From Ehretia macrophylla (lineage: Eukaryota; Streptophyta; Magnoliopsida; Boraginales; Ehretiaceae): a stretch of 64,000 nucleotides of DNA. The stretch spans positions 61,329,850 to 61,393,849 of the forward strand of contig CM075770.1 of the NCBI GenBank assembly GCA_037974665.1. Reading direction: 5' to 3'. The translations under genes and the position numbers were made by a program. This document shows positions 9,010 to 21,249 of the stretch, piece by piece; the stretch's first letter is position 1, and each line of letters opens with the position of its first letter. The notes under the pieces were generated by a model. It worked only from the letters and a program-made list of their open reading frames with translations, was not told the origin of the DNA and made no database searches.

Positions 9010-12000
9010 CTACACTCGACCAGGAAGAGCTTCCAAAGACGACGGTGGTGGTGGAAGGTACTTTTCTTATTAATAGTTAGCCAGTAGTAGTTTTGATTGA
9101 CATCGGGGCTACACATTCATTCATTACTCTTGCATGTGCACAGTCTGCTACATTAAAAGTTGATAAACTACCGTATGTGATTGAAGTAGGTAATCCTATG
9201 GGTTCTAAATTTGTTACAGAGTCTGAGTGTAAAGATTGTAATATTTGCATTGAGGGTCGCATGTATTCTGTTGATTTGATTATCATGCCATTTTGGGACT
9301 TTGAAGTTATCTTAGAGATAGATTGGTTGGGGTGATATTATGCATGTTTGGATTGTAGGAGGAAAGTTTTAACTTTAGAAGTACCTAACCAACTTGTTAT
9401 TAAAGTAACTGGGAGTCGAAAATCTACTGGGACTCGTATCATATCTTCCATTAAAGCTACTAAAATGTTGAGTAAAGGTTATGATGCATACTTAGCTTAT
9501 TTAATTAATCAGCCTGCAGATAAATTGAAATTGAATGAAGTACCTGTTATAAAAGAGTTTTCGGGGGTTTTCCCTGAGGAGTTGCCTGGATTAACACCTG
9601 ATAGGGATATTGAGTTTGTGATTGACTTGTTGCCGGGAACTAATCCTATTTCGAGAACCCCATATAGAATGTCTTCCCCTGAGTTACAGGAATTGAAGAA
9701 TCAGCTACAGGGTTTACTTGAGAAAGGTTTATTCAGCCTAGTTCGTCACCGTGGGGTGCTCCTGTGTTATTTGTGAAAAAGAAAGATGGTACTCTGCGTT
9801 TGTACATTGATTATCGAGGTCTTAATCAGGTAACAGTGAAAAATAAATATCATTTGCCCTTAATTGAGGAGTTGTTTGATCAGCTATAGGGTGCGGTTGT
9901 GTTTTCTAAATTTGATTTGAGGCATGATTATTATCAGTTGAGGATCCGAAAAGAAGATGTACCTAAGACTGCATTTAGAACCAGGTACGGCCACTATGAG
10001 TTTGTTGTTTTACCATTTGGTTTGACAAATGCTCTAGCCGCCTTTATGGATTTGATGTAGAGAGTGTTTCGACCCTATCTTGATCAGTTTGTTGTGATTT
10101 TTATTGATGAAATATTAGTATATTCTAAATCTGAGTCAGAGCATGAAGAACATTTGAGAATTGTGCTTCAAATCCTGCAAGAACACAAATTGTTTGCCAA
10201 ATTTAGCAAATACGAATTTTGATTGAAACAGGTTGCCTTTTTAGGTCATATCATTTCACAGGAAGAAATATCTGTTGATCCTGCTAAAATTGAGGTGGTT
10301 ATGTCGTGGAAAAGACCTGAAACTGTCACGAAAGTCCGTAGTTTCTTGGGATTAGCGGGCTATTATAGGCGATTTGTTAAAGATTTTTCAAAGATTGCAG
10401 GGCCTTTGACTACATTAACTCAAAAGAAAACTGTGTTTAATTGGGATGATAGATGTGACGCCAGTTTCCAAGAGTTGAAAAAGAGACTTACCACTGCACC
10501 TATCCTTGTTTTGCCTAAGGGGACTGAAAACTTGGTGATTTACAGTGACGCTTCGAAAGAAGGCTTGGGTTGTGTTCTTATGCAAAATGATAAAGTGATA
10601 GAATATGCCTCTAGGAAACTGAAACCATATGAACTCAATTATCCTACACATGATCCTGAGCTTACTATTGTTGTCTTTGCTTTGAAGAAATGACGCTATT
10701 ATTTGTGGGGTAATAAATTTGAAATATTTACTGACCATAAAAGTTTGAAATACCTGTTTTCTCAAAAAGATCTGAACATGAGGGAAAGTCGTTGGCTAGA
10801 ACTGTTAAATGATTATAATTGTACCATTAGCTATATGCCGGGAAAAGCTAATACTGTTGCAAATGCACTAAGCCGAAAAGCTTTTGTGGCTAGTTTGATA
10901 ATCAAGGACTGGGAGTTTGTGGAAGAGCTATGTTTGTGGAAACCGGAGGCTTCTAGATTAGGTATTCAATTTGCTAGCCTACAAATCCAATCTCTATTGC
11001 TATCTAGAATCAGAGAAGCTCAACAATTAGATCCTCAGTTATTAAAGCTTCTAGGGAAATCAAAAGGGGGAGAGTCCGACTTCAAGTTGCATGATGATGG
11101 ACTACTCAGGTACATGAATAGAATTTGCATTCCTAGTGATTCGACTGTGAAAGATAAGATTCTTGCTGAGGCTCATGGTTCTAAATATACAATTCATCCT
11201 GGGAGCACTAAAATGTACAGAGATTTATAACAGAATTTCTGGTGGAACAACATGAAGAGAGAGATAGCGAATTATGTAGCTAAGTGCTTGACTTGTCAGA
11301 AAGTTAAGGCAGAACATCAGAGGCCGGCAGGATTGTGACAGCCATTGGAGATTTCGGTATGGAAATGGGACCAGGTTACTATGGACCTTATGTCAGATTT
11401 GCCAAGATCACCACGAGGTAATGATTCTGTGTGGGTTGTAGTAGACAGGTTGACGAAGAGTTCACATTTTATTGCTACAAAGAAAATAGATTCTCTCGAT
11501 AAATTGGCTGAGTTTTATGTTGAAAATATTGTGAGACTGCATGGAGTTCCATCTTAGATAGTGTCAGACAGGGATCCCAGGATTACATCACAGTTCTGGC
11601 AGAAACTACAAAAGGCTTTGGGGACTAATTTGAGTTTTAGTACTGCATATCACCCGCAGACGGATGGCCAGTCAGAGAGGACTATCAGGATACTGGAAGA
11701 CATGTTGAGAGCTTGTGTTCTGGATTTTGGCAAGAATTGGGAGAAGTACCTACCTTTAGCGGAGTTTGCTAATAATAATAGTTATCAGGCTACTATTGGC
11801 ATGGCACCCTATGAAGCACTTTACGGGCGGAAATGTAGGTCTCTGTTGTATTGGGATAAGGTAGGTGAGATGAAAACAGTTGATCCAGCTATTCTACCTA
11901 AGATGATCAAAATGGTGGATAATGTGAAACTTATAAAGAAAAGGATGCTTACAGCTCAGAGTCGACAGAAGAATTATGCTGATAGACGTCGACGGGACTT

Positions 12001-12450
12001 AGTATTTTCAAAGGGTGACCGTGTATTCTTGAAAGTCTCTTCGCGCAAAGGTTTGATTCGACATGGAAAAGGAGGTAAACTTAGCCCTAGATACGTGGGA
12101 CCATTTGAAATCATTGAGAAGGTTGGGTATTTAGCTTACAGATTGGCATTACCTCCTAGTTTGGGCCGGATTCATGATGTTTTTCATGTGTCGCTGTTGA
12201 GGAAATATAATCCTGATTCGTCACACATTATTGAGCCAGAACCGTTGGTGATTGATGAGTCTTTAGTTTATGTTGAGAAACCTCTTCGAGTAGTTGACCG
12301 AAAGATTCAGGAACTTCGAACTAAAAGTATTCCTATGGTAAAAGTTCTTTGGGATCATCATGGGGTTGAGGATGCCACTTGGGAGCGAGAAGATCAGATC
12401 AGAGAGAAGTATTCAGAGCTCTTTACCGAATCATGTAAGAATTACTAGGA
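9010..12450 (+). pseudogene. pol: Element A pol (PR-RT-RH-INT-chromodomain), broken
   Basis: This is a decayed polyprotein region. In order: an aspartic protease (the family signature around LIDxGATHSF near 9090-9125); reverse transcriptase ([10 protein letters not shown] near 9740, and the FxDDILVYS-type active-site region near 10100-10125); RNase H ([12 protein letters not shown] near 10545 and [10 protein letters not shown] near 10735); integrase with catalytic-core landmarks WDQVTMDL near 11367, VSDRDPR near 11561 and [13 protein letters not shown] near 11660; a GPF/Y module near 12100; and a C-terminal chromodomain ([18 protein letters not shown]) near 12340-12400. In chromoviruses the chromodomain steers integration to heterochromatin, which fits the setting. 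The region is broken in several places. Confidence 0.9.
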
Positions 12451-12461
12451 CGCAATTAGTT

Positions 12462-12475
12462 TAAGGGGGAGAGGG
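12462..12475 (+). other. Polypurine tract of element A
   Basis: TAAGGGGGAGAGGG lies immediately upstream of the 3' LTR start. It is the expected plus-strand primer site. B has the same tract and C has a close variant. Confidence 0.9.
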
Positions 12476-13700
12476 TGTGACGCCCGAGAATTATATCATA
12501 AATCTATTTATAATTGTCGCATATCTATTTGCGCATTTCTACGTGCATCATCTTTCTTACTTAATTGTTTTTATTAGAGGTTACTATTCATAAAAAATTT
12601 TGACCGCCTCGAAAGTTAAATTTTATATTTTTCCTAGATCATAGGACATCTAGAAGGAATCAAGACCTAGTCATTTTAGAATTTCGAGCTTAGGAGCATG
12701 CGTTTAGAAAATAGATTTCATGTCCTTTGAATAGTGTTACGTAAGAATAGTGTTAATTGCAACTAAAAACATTTAAAATTGCATTTTGGCTTAGTTGATC
12801 AAGTTTTTTGGGACTAATTAACTCAATTAATAGACATACACATACATATAATAAATCAAACTCATAAAATTAAAAACAAAAACACATAACTTGCCATCAA
12901 AACAAATGCAAAAATGCCATCCTTGTCCCTCCATTTGGCCGTCTACCTCTAGGAGAAGAAAGGAGGATTTTTCATCTTCAAAGCTTGATCTTGGATGCTC
13001 CCTAAGGCTTCTACAAGTGATGTAACCTAGCTCAAGCTTGTTCTTGCATCTACTAAGCTTGTTTATGTGAGGGAGTTCAAATTTTTTTTAGTTAAAGTTT
13101 ATGCATCTTGTTGAATTTCTTATATTTGTTGATTATAGCTCTAAAACTTGTTATACATGCTTATAATATGCTTAATAGATTCTATAGAGTTAACTTTTGA
13201 AACTTATTATCAATGTTTATGGTTGAAAGTTGAGATTGAACAAAAGAGGTGATGAATAGTGCACGTTTTTAGGGTTTTGAATAAAATTGCTAATTATCTT
13301 GAATTGAGACTTCAATTAGATGCTCTAGACCCTAGTGAAGTTAGTTGAAAAGCCAAGTGAGGTTGAATCACTCAAAACCGAGCTTAATTGCATAAATAGC
13401 CGACTTTAAAAAGGGGACTTTTTCCGTTGAGCAATCCGGACAAGTTTGGGCTATGATTCGGGTATCCTTAAGCTAAGGAAGCACATTTGGTGCTTCTGTT
13501 ATGTGAAAATGGGGTTCGGTTAGTATAGTTGTAGTTAAAACCCGCTCGGAGCCTTTTCGATCTTTATCTTCTAAATTGAGTTTTTATGATCTTATTAGGT
13601 ATCTTTTAGCTTTATTAGGACTATAGGATGATTAGAAGATAATTTGGAAACCTTGAGATGAGCATAGGAGAAGGAAAGTTTGGTTAAAGAAAGGGGAAAA
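12476..13700 (+). repeat. Element A 3' LTR, first half
   Basis: This aligns with the first 1.2 kb of the 5' LTR at about 98 % identity by eye. Similarity stops at about 13700, where minus-strand LTR sequence of element D begins. It extends about 317 bp beyond the point that corresponds to the start of the right-hand A-type segment (42933), so the two pieces overlap in content. Confidence 0.93.
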
Positions 13701-13992
13701 GTACCTATTGATCTTAGCCTACCAATGAGTACCTACTTAAGATTGGATAGATTCATTTTACTTAATCCTTTACCTGATACTTCATAAACCTGCGATAGAT
13801 ACTAACCAGTAGCGATAGCAAAAGCGACCATAGTAGTGTCTATCTAGTTATGATCAGTACAAGCCAAAATTATACCCCAAATTACAACGGGGGTCATTTA
13901 CAATACAACAACAAGCAACACAAGAAATAGTCTTCAAGCAACATATCGTTCACAAAATGGCCATAGTCAAGTAAGGCACATAGGGCAAGCAA

Positions 13993-14055
13993 TCATTCTA
14001 AGGAATCATCAGTAGGCACGTTGTCCTCGGGTACCTGTTCCTGGTCTTCTTCACC
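13993..14055 (-). other. Short acidic reading frame in LTR D
   Basis: Twenty codons follow an acceptor-like CTCAG on the minus strand: GEEDQEQVPEDNVPTDDSLE, then a stop. Nine residues are acidic. The sequence is not alignable base by base with the A/B/C frame, but it has the same position after the acceptor motif and the same acidic character. Confidence 0.3.
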
Positions 14056-15304
14056 TGAGATGATAAAAGAGGGTGAGTCCTTATGAACTCAGCGAGGGGG
14101 AACAAGAAATAAGTTTTGAAACTCTTTTTCCAGTTCAACTTATGAAAACCCTTTTTGCAAACACGACATATATCACAAGTAAGTTTATAAAGTAATATAA
14201 AAGTAAAGGAACACAATTACCCGTCTTTTCTCCCCGAGGTCCTCTAAGAACCAAGCGATAGTACTTATACACATGGTGAAAAGGATACGGTGAGCTTTTG
14301 CTCTCAATTCATTTCCAGTATCAGTTGTTACGGTCGACTTCAAATCATCCCCTTATCACGCCAAATGGGTGTACTCCGGATGTACCCCGAAATCGTACGA
14401 CCCAACTCTCCGAGGAAGTCTAGCCCTCAAGCGAGAGAGGGAATTGGACAATGGTAGTCACGGTTGCACTGGCAAACCCGATGCCGCCTGGTGTGCGTGA
14501 ACGCTACCACACCAGAATAAAAGGTTGCAACCTTGTATGCAATGCACATTTATGACATTTAATATATCACATTAGGAGGACAACAAAGTAGGTTGCCTCC
14601 GAGTAGTCATAAGATTGCACATTGACAAGTAAACACGCGAGGCATGATATAACATGTAACTTCACTTGTAAAGCACATGGAGTTATATGAATATTAAACG
14701 GGCAGCCATGTAACGTATGTAAATCAAGTCATATAACTCATTTCGAAGTTCACGTAATCAAATAATAAGGTCATACAACATTGCGACGACGTTTACGTGG
14801 GACCGAGTGCAAGAAAGGTCTACTTGTCAATATGTAATCATCGGAATCACACTTAGGGCTATAGGGGAAACTACGGGCAGCCTACTAATCACATAATTAA
14901 ACACGATATCCATAGGATCAACACTTAGCGAATTTTCCTAGTCATTAGGGTTTCAATTCATGCTCACCCGTGCGATTAGGCCCTAAGTTGTCACGTAATT
15001 GAACTCAAGCCATGCATCGATGAATTAAAACGCCCTCAAGCATTCAAACAGTCCACACAATATCCAAGTGCCACAATCCCAAGCATTTAATACAACAAGA
15101 GAAGTTACAATAATTTTCAAAGCAAATCACTAGATGAAAACTTCACTGCAATGATCTATTTTCTCACAATCATTGAGACAAGCAAACAATCTCCAATTCC
15201 AGTGAACAAAATTTCAAATTAAATCTTAAGGAGTGAACTAAATCCAAAAACAAACCTCGCATCATTTGGAGTTCGGGTTCAAGAGTTATAGCCAAAACCG
15301 TGAG

Positions 15305-15700
15305 ACTACGCAAAACTGTCCATATTTGTACACATTTCAATGCTTGTCGTTTTTGAGGACCTTAGGGTTAGATTTAGCTTTAGTCTATTTCTTACAAAAT
15401 TGTCCAGAACTAAAAAATATAGCAGCATACCAAATTTTATACATTTTGGATATTATTTACTAAGTCAAAACGGGTTCGTTCTACAAGGACAGTGAATCTG
15501 CCAAAACCTGCTTCATTTTCCCAGATTTTCCAGATTTAGACACCTTTCGATGTTTTGCCATTTTGGGGACCTTAGAGTCAAAATTAGCTTTGGCCTATTT
15601 CTATGAAAAATGTTCAGAACTGGCAAAACTAGTCACCTACCAATTTTCATGCATTTTCAATATCATGTACCTGGTAAAATTCACTTTGCTCCAACAGAAC
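15305..15700 (-). repeat. Duplicated U3 segment in LTR D
   Basis: Two imperfect direct copies lie at about 15305-15475 and 15520-15700. Both contain a motif like TTTTGGGGACCTTAG followed by a TTAGCTTT..CTATTTCT segment and a CAGAACT segment. The repeat lies upstream of the putative leader on the minus strand, which is a usual place for LTR enhancer duplications. Open frames across it show no known domain. Confidence 0.6.
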
Positions 15701-16198
15701 AGAAAGCTGCCAAATACGCGATTTCACCTATCTTCACATTCTAGCCAAATATCTTGTCATGCATGTTTACAAAAGCTGATGTACACACATATATCACAAG
15801 TACAGAAGTAAAAATGGACATTTAAAGGCATGCATTTGGTTTTTGAAGCTTTTCAAAAGAGTTTTAGCCCTCACCTTAGCAAGACAACAATGAAGATGCA
15901 CAAAGCTCTTGATGAAACACAAGGTAGTCTTTTCTCCTTGCTTAGCCAAAAGACAACTTGAAATTCTCTAATTCCTAGCTCAGTAACCATGTTCTTAGTA
16001 TGTGCAAGTGACTAGAACAAAAAGAAAACGAAATAGGAGCTACCAAACATACCTAAGCCGAAATGAAGGTCCTATGAGCTTGCATGTGCGACTTTTGCAT
16101 TATAGCTTGCTTGGTCGAGTTCCTTAGTATCTTGCATGACTTGAAGAACCTTTGGATGATGAACTTGAGCTATGGAGTGTAGAATTTCAGCCAAGGCC

Positions 16199-16270
16199 GA
16201 GAGAGAGAGAGAAGAAATGAGAGAGTGAGAGAAAATGAGAGAAAATGAGAGAATGTGAGAAAGAATGGAA
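16199..16270. repeat. GA-rich simple repeat in LTR D
   Basis: This is a (GA)n run followed by repeats of GAGAGAAAAT. On the minus strand it is a CT-rich tract just downstream of the presumed promoter and resembles a pyrimidine-rich 5' leader. Confidence 0.8.
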
Positions 16271-16953
16271 GCTTAAGGAATTTTGATGCATATGTCGGCC
16301 TAGGGCCTTGAGAATTCTGAATTTGTGTCTTCAAGGAGCATGTTTTTGAATTGTCTAGCATGGCCAAGTAAGTGGGTCGAGATTTTGATGCTTTGGGTAG
16401 GATTTTGAGTCATTTTTTTATGCTTTGTGTCATGAGCTTGTTATAGGATGTCTAGATTTAATTTTGAATTATGCAAAGCAAGCACAAATGCAAGAAAGTG
16501 GTTGGCCAAGGCTTGCAAATTTCTGAATTTTTGTCATCTTTTGAGCATTATTTAATTGTGTGTTTGGGATATGCAAAAGAATAAAGAATAAAGAATAAAA
16601 ATGTCTAGCTTTTGGTGCAATTTCGTCTTCTAGTGAGTTGAATTAGCATTTTAATATTAGTTAGTGGAGTTTATAGGATTAATTAATGATCTAGTGTTTC
16701 GTGTAAGATGCTTTCTTGATTAGCATGTGGGCACGCTTTCCTAGGTCTAGGGCACACACTACGAGGTAAGCCACGAACTACGAGACGAATGCATGTTTCC
16801 CAAGTAAATGCACACAACCCTAAATGTATGCACGTAATTCAATGCAAGGCACATAAAACGAAACACAACTCTTAAACCTAGGTCAAGACACGCAAATCTA
16901 GGTTAGGGCGCACGAAGCGAGGTATCGTACGCAAATCGAGGTCGGGCCTCACA

Positions 16954-17225
16954 CGGACCCGTCAGTCGTATAGAGTCTCCTCTGTACCAAGGACAAAACT
17001 GTTACCTGCGAATAATCACTTATGACATTTGAACTATAAACAACAACTTATACAACCTATCTTCTAATATTTCCAAAGCCAAGTCAAAATCACAAGGCCA
17101 TCCGAGCCTTGGAGCAACAACAATATTCTTAAGCACACAAGCATGCGAGGTAAGTTGGTTTTAGCCATAAGTAGTTAGATACAATTAAAATTTTAAGTTC
17201 CATATGTAGGACAATAAACACTCTA
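16954..17225 (-). repeat. Element C 3' LTR, terminal block
   Basis: This corresponds to 40500-40771 of the 5' LTR of C. It carries the U5 hairpin (17093-17111 on the minus strand) and ends at CTCTA, the left target duplication of element B. D borders it on the left. Confidence 0.9.
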
Positions 17226-19681
17226 TGTGACACCCGAGAATTTCACCCTAAATTTATTATAATCGTTGCATACTTATGTGCGCATTTCTACGTGCATCAT
17301 TTTTCTTGTTTAATTGTTTTTATTGTGGGTTACTATTCATAATATTTTTGACTGTTTCAAAAGCTTGATTTTAAATTTTTCCTAGGTCACTCGACATTTA
17401 AAAGGAACCAAAAAATTTTCGTTTTGAACTTTCGAGCTTAGGAGTGTGCATTTGAAAAATGTTTTTCGTGACCATTGAATAGTGTTACGTTAGAATAGTG
17501 CTAGTTTTAATTAAAAGCATTTGTAATTACAATTAGCTTTAATTGATCAATATTTGAGACTACATAGCTTAGAATATTAATTATATACAATATATAAAAT
17601 AAATAACTCATAAAAACTAAAAGCCATAATACATATTAGTCATAAAACATTTCAAAAAATTCCCTCTATGTCCTATGTTTGGCCGTCCACTTCAAGGAGG
17701 AAAAAGGAGATTCTTGCTTCAACAATCTTGCATTTTGAGCTTCTAGATTCATCTTGGGAAGGGTTTTGAGCAACCTAGAGTCTTCAACAAGCTTCTTCAT
17801 CTTCAAAATTGTGAGGGAGATGCATTTATTTGTTTTTAAAGTTTATGTTCATATATTGAATTTTATTGATTTGTTGATATTAGCTAAAAAACTTGTTATG
17901 AATGCTTTCTATGAGTTAATTGATGCCTATAGAGTTAACTTTTGAGGTTTGATAACATAGTTAATGGTTGAATGTTGAGATTGATCAAATAGGTGATGAA
18001 TAGTGCCTAGAATTAGGATTTTAAGAAAATTTGCTAATTGGCTTGAATTGATGCATCAATTAGGTGCTCTAGACCCTAGGGAAGTTAGTTGAAGATCCAC
18101 GTTAGGTTGAATCACTCGAATTTGAACTTAATTGCATAATTGGCTTACTTTAAAAATGGGGTTTTATACGTTAAGCAATCCGGGCAAGTTTTGGCATTGA
18201 TTTGGGTGTCCTTGAGCTAAGGAAGCACCTTTGGTGCTTTCGTTTCACGAAAATAGGATTTGGCTAGTGTAGTTGTAGTTCAAAACCGTTCAGGGCCTTC
18301 CCGAACTTTTGCTTCAAAAATGAGTTTTAGTGACTTTAAAAGGCACCTTTGAGCTTAATTAGGAATATAGTAAGACTAGGGTATGATTGGGAATCTCGAA
18401 CCATGCTTAGGAGAAAGAAAGCTCGGTTAAAGAAAGGGAAAATGTAGTTTTTAGCCATTTTAGTTGCATTTGGAACTTGTTGTGTGTTAGTAATGCCTTG
18501 CATTGAATAATTAGGATGTATTTAAGTTATTTGAGTAGATTATTGGAATTAATTGTGTTGATTGCTTCTTTTGGCATCTATTAGTTAATATCGTGCTTAT
18601 ATGAACTTTTATCGTGCATATCTGTGAGGGTGGCCTACTTTGTCGTCCCTCTTACGTGTTATGTGATATATTGATTGTTTGTGACTTGTATTGGGTTGCG
18701 CAACCTATATCGGACATGGTAGCGTCGAGAAACACGGGCGGCGTCGGGCTTACCGTGCTCCCTCGACTACCATGGTGCCTGTTCCCTTTCTCGCTGAGGC
18801 ATACTCCACTACCCCAGAGGCGTGGTTCACCTGCTGGGCATGGACCTACTTCGGGAGAGAAGGTCATAGGATCGGGATACATCCGGAGTAGCTCACTTGT
18901 TGGTGTTTGGGGTTTGCCGGCACGTTCGTGATGCTTGTGGTTCGTGGCTCGTGATTGAAGTCTTGGAAGTGGAACCGTATCCTTTTTAAAGTGATTAATA
19001 GTTTGGTTTATTGTCTTGTTAGTTTATGTGGCTTCTATATGTTTACTTGTGTTGCATATCATATTGCACGTTAGCATGTTGCATCACCTCCCTCGCTGGG
19101 CAACTTTGTTGCTCACTCCTCATTTGAAATGTTTCAGGAGAAGCTGAGGTGAATCCCCAGCTGTTAGAAGTAGGAGAAGAAGAAGAAGTTCAAGTAGATC
19201 AGAATCCGTGACCTTGTGTGCTGAGGTGGATTTTATGTGCTTCTTGCGTGGAGTTCTTGTTATTAATGTATTTTGAGACCTTTGGAGTCTTGTATATATG
19301 TCTAGTAGATGTGTACTAGAATGATAGAAAAAGTTGTTGGATTGTAATAATGAATTATAGACTTTAATTTCTCTTGTATGCTTGGAGTGTTTGTTGATCT
19401 TCATATAGAACTTAGAATTTTATTGTATCTAACTACTTATGACTAAAACCAACTTATCTCGCATGCTTGTGTGCTTTAGTAGAATGTTGTTGTTCCAAGG
19501 CTCGGATGGCCTTGTGATTGTGTTTTGGCTTGGAGATATTGTTGATAAGTTGTTGCTTTTAGTTCAGATGTCTTGAATGAATGCTTACAGGTAACAGTTT
19601 TATCCTTGGTACAGAGGAGACTCTGTCCGAGTGACGAGTCCGAGCCTGACTTTAGCATGGGGTTGGGTTCGGGGCGTTACA
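17226..19681 (+). repeat. Element B 5' LTR
   Basis: This 2456-bp LTR runs from TGTGACACCCGAG to GGGGCGTTACA. It has AT-rich TATA-like sequence near 17581-17600, GTGAGGG at 17811, a GC-rich block at about 18690-18930 with GGTTGCGCAACC, an acceptor-like TTTCAG ending at 19137, and a hairpin at 19496-19514 with TCCGA downstream. Confidence 0.95.
19137..19211 (+). other. Short acidic reading frame in the B LTR
   Basis: The 25 codons read AEVNPQLLEV, Gly, four Glu, then VQVDQNP and a stop. The copy in the 3' LTR of B (26566-26640) differs at one CAG/CAA codon, which is synonymous. Confidence 0.4.
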
Positions 19682-19688
19682 CTTTAGG

Positions 19689-19700
19689 TGGTATCAGAGC
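19689..19700 (+). other. Primer binding site of element B
   Basis: TGGTATCAGAGC follows the LTR end by seven bases and is complementary to the 3' end of initiator methionine tRNA. Confidence 0.93.
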
Positions 19701-19994
19701 TACTAGAATGCGTGAAGCCAGGTTAAATTCCTTGGCATGTGGGTAGAGGTCTATATGTGAAAGTGAATTATGTAAATATGTGAATGTTTAGTTGTTTAAG
19801 TACTTAGATAAAAGACATGCTAGCATGAAAAAGAATGATAAAGCTTGACATGATAAGAATATGAAAAGTTAGTGTTGAATGTTGTTAAGTGTTTTATGTG
19901 TTCTTATGTGAGTAAAAATGTTTGAAAACAATGTATAAATTATCTTTGCATAGTTTATTTGCCTATTATAATATTATGTTCTTCTAGCATTGTG

Positions 19995-21200
19995 ATGAGG
20001 AGACGGGGTAGACCACGGAGAGAGCCGGAGGAAGCTCCCAGACAGAATGTACCGGGGCAAGATGCTGGGGCAGCCGGGAATGTACCGCAGGGTCAGGAGC
20101 CGAGCAATGCCCAGATTTTAGCTACTATGGCTACTGCTATGAATACCATAGCACATTTTGTGGTTCAGCAGGGTACAGTAGGTGCCGGCAGAGGTAATCA
20201 GGCTGCCAGAGTAGAGGGCAGTGGTACTGCAGGAGGTAACTTATTTGATAAATTCCTGCATGACAGAGCATATAGCTTTTATGGTGAACCTAATGATATG
20301 AAAGCAGAGTTGTGGCTGAGAAAGTTCGAGAAAGTTGCTGCGATACTTGAGTGTGACGATGAAAGAAAGATCACCTGTGCTGCATTTTTAATGGAGGGTG
20401 ATGCCGAGGCTTGGTGGCGCACTATTAGAGAAAAATGGGATGCTGAGAGGGTTCAGCATATATGGGCTGATTTTGTTCGTGAGTTTCGAGATAAATATGT
20501 ATCGGTTGTAGCCCGTGAGAGGCATCAGGATGAGTTTATAGCTTTGAAATAGGGGAATATGACTGTAGACCAGTATGAGGCTACCTTTACGAGACTATCT
20601 CGATATGTGCCAGCTTTAGTTCAGCCGGAGGATGTGAAAATCCAGAGATTTATTACAGGGTTGAGGAGTGACATCATGCTTAACTTGTCTTCGCAAGATT
20701 ATCTGAACTATGCTGCAGTAGTTTGGGCTGCATCGAGATATGAGAAACGTAAGGCAGATGTGTTAGCTTAGTCTAGTCAGTCAAGCAAACGTCAGTTTCA
20801 GTCTCAGAGTCAGGGTTATCAGAGGCAGTATCAGCAGCCTAGACAGACTAGCCTAGACAGACTCAGAGCTATCCAAGACCAGTTCAGGTACAGTCACAGC
20901 CGAGACCAGCTCAGAGCCAGCCACAGGGACAGTCACAGACCCGACCAGTGACTGCTAGATCTCAGCAGGGTAGTTCTGCCACATCTACTTATAGGGTCCC
21001 TACAAGAGAAACTGCTGCTAGGAAGAATCTCCAGTGTACTCATTGCAACCGTAAGGATCACACACAGGCTGAGTGTTGGAGGAAACTGGGTCGTTGCATT
21101 GGTTGTGGCAGTGATCAGCACAGAGTTAGAGATTGTCCCAAGTTTAAATATGATCAGGGTCAGACTTCAGGCCAGGGTGCCTAGACTAGAGCTTCAGGAG
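19995..21200 (+). pseudogene. gag: Element B gag, broken
   Basis: This is a decayed Gag region. The N-terminus is MRRRGRPRREPEEAPRQ, preceded in frame by an alternative upstream Met. The Gag core follows (FDKFL, GEPNDMKAELWLRKFEKV, EAWWRTIREKWDAERVQH, FREFRDKYVSVVARERH), then FITGLRSDIM, a Gln-rich linker, and a CCHC zinc knuckle at 21035-21076 (CTHCNRKDHTQAEC). Gag forms the particle shell and its knuckle binds the element RNA. It is broken a few times. Confidence 0.9.
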
Positions 21201-21249
21201 CAGCTACTGTACCGCGAGGTCAGGCACGGGTATTTGCACTTGACCAGGA

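Larger units (their letters stand above)
2453..13700 (+). mobile_element. Element A: Ty3/gypsy chromovirus, Tekay-like, broken
   Basis: This is an LTR retrotransposon with a 5' LTR (2453-4927), a primer site, decayed gag and pol, a polypurine tract and the first half of a 3' LTR (12476-13700). It inserted in the satellite after ATTGG. Its gag is split by solo LTR F. The two LTR copies differ by about 2 % over 1.2 kb by eye, so it is probably under about two million years old if typical plant rates apply. The coding region is broken in roughly a dozen places or more. The Tekay assignment rests on the C-terminal chromodomain, the long LTRs and the iMet primer site. The LTR segment at 42933-44505 is the expected right end, but it may come from another copy. 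Confidence 0.9.
13701..16953 (-). mobile_element. Element D: partial minus-strand LTR of a distinct family
   Basis: Read on the minus strand this starts TGTGAGGCCCGACCTCG at 16953 and follows the common LTR layout: a CT-rich leader (16270-16199), a donor-like GGTATGT near 16052, a diverged GC-rich block at about 14480-14340 (GTACTCCGGATGTACCCC on the plus strand), an acceptor-like CTCAG ending at about 14056, and an acidic frame. The LTR end, primer site and internal region are absent; the sequence stops at the junction with A at about 13700. It lies within the 3' LTR of C, before CGGACCC at 16954. No partner LTR is present, so its age cannot be estimated. Confidence 0.72.

Noticed and set aside
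10415-10765. Open frames antisense to pol (also 22639-23010, 38631-38840 and 39874-40170)
   Set aside because: They are shadows of the RT, RNase H, protease and gag coding strands and have no independent features.
15266-15811. Two plus-strand open frames of 65 and 82 codons in region D, considered as a host gene fragment
   Set aside because: They lie on the two copies of a direct repeat in a minus-strand LTR and have no recognisable domain.
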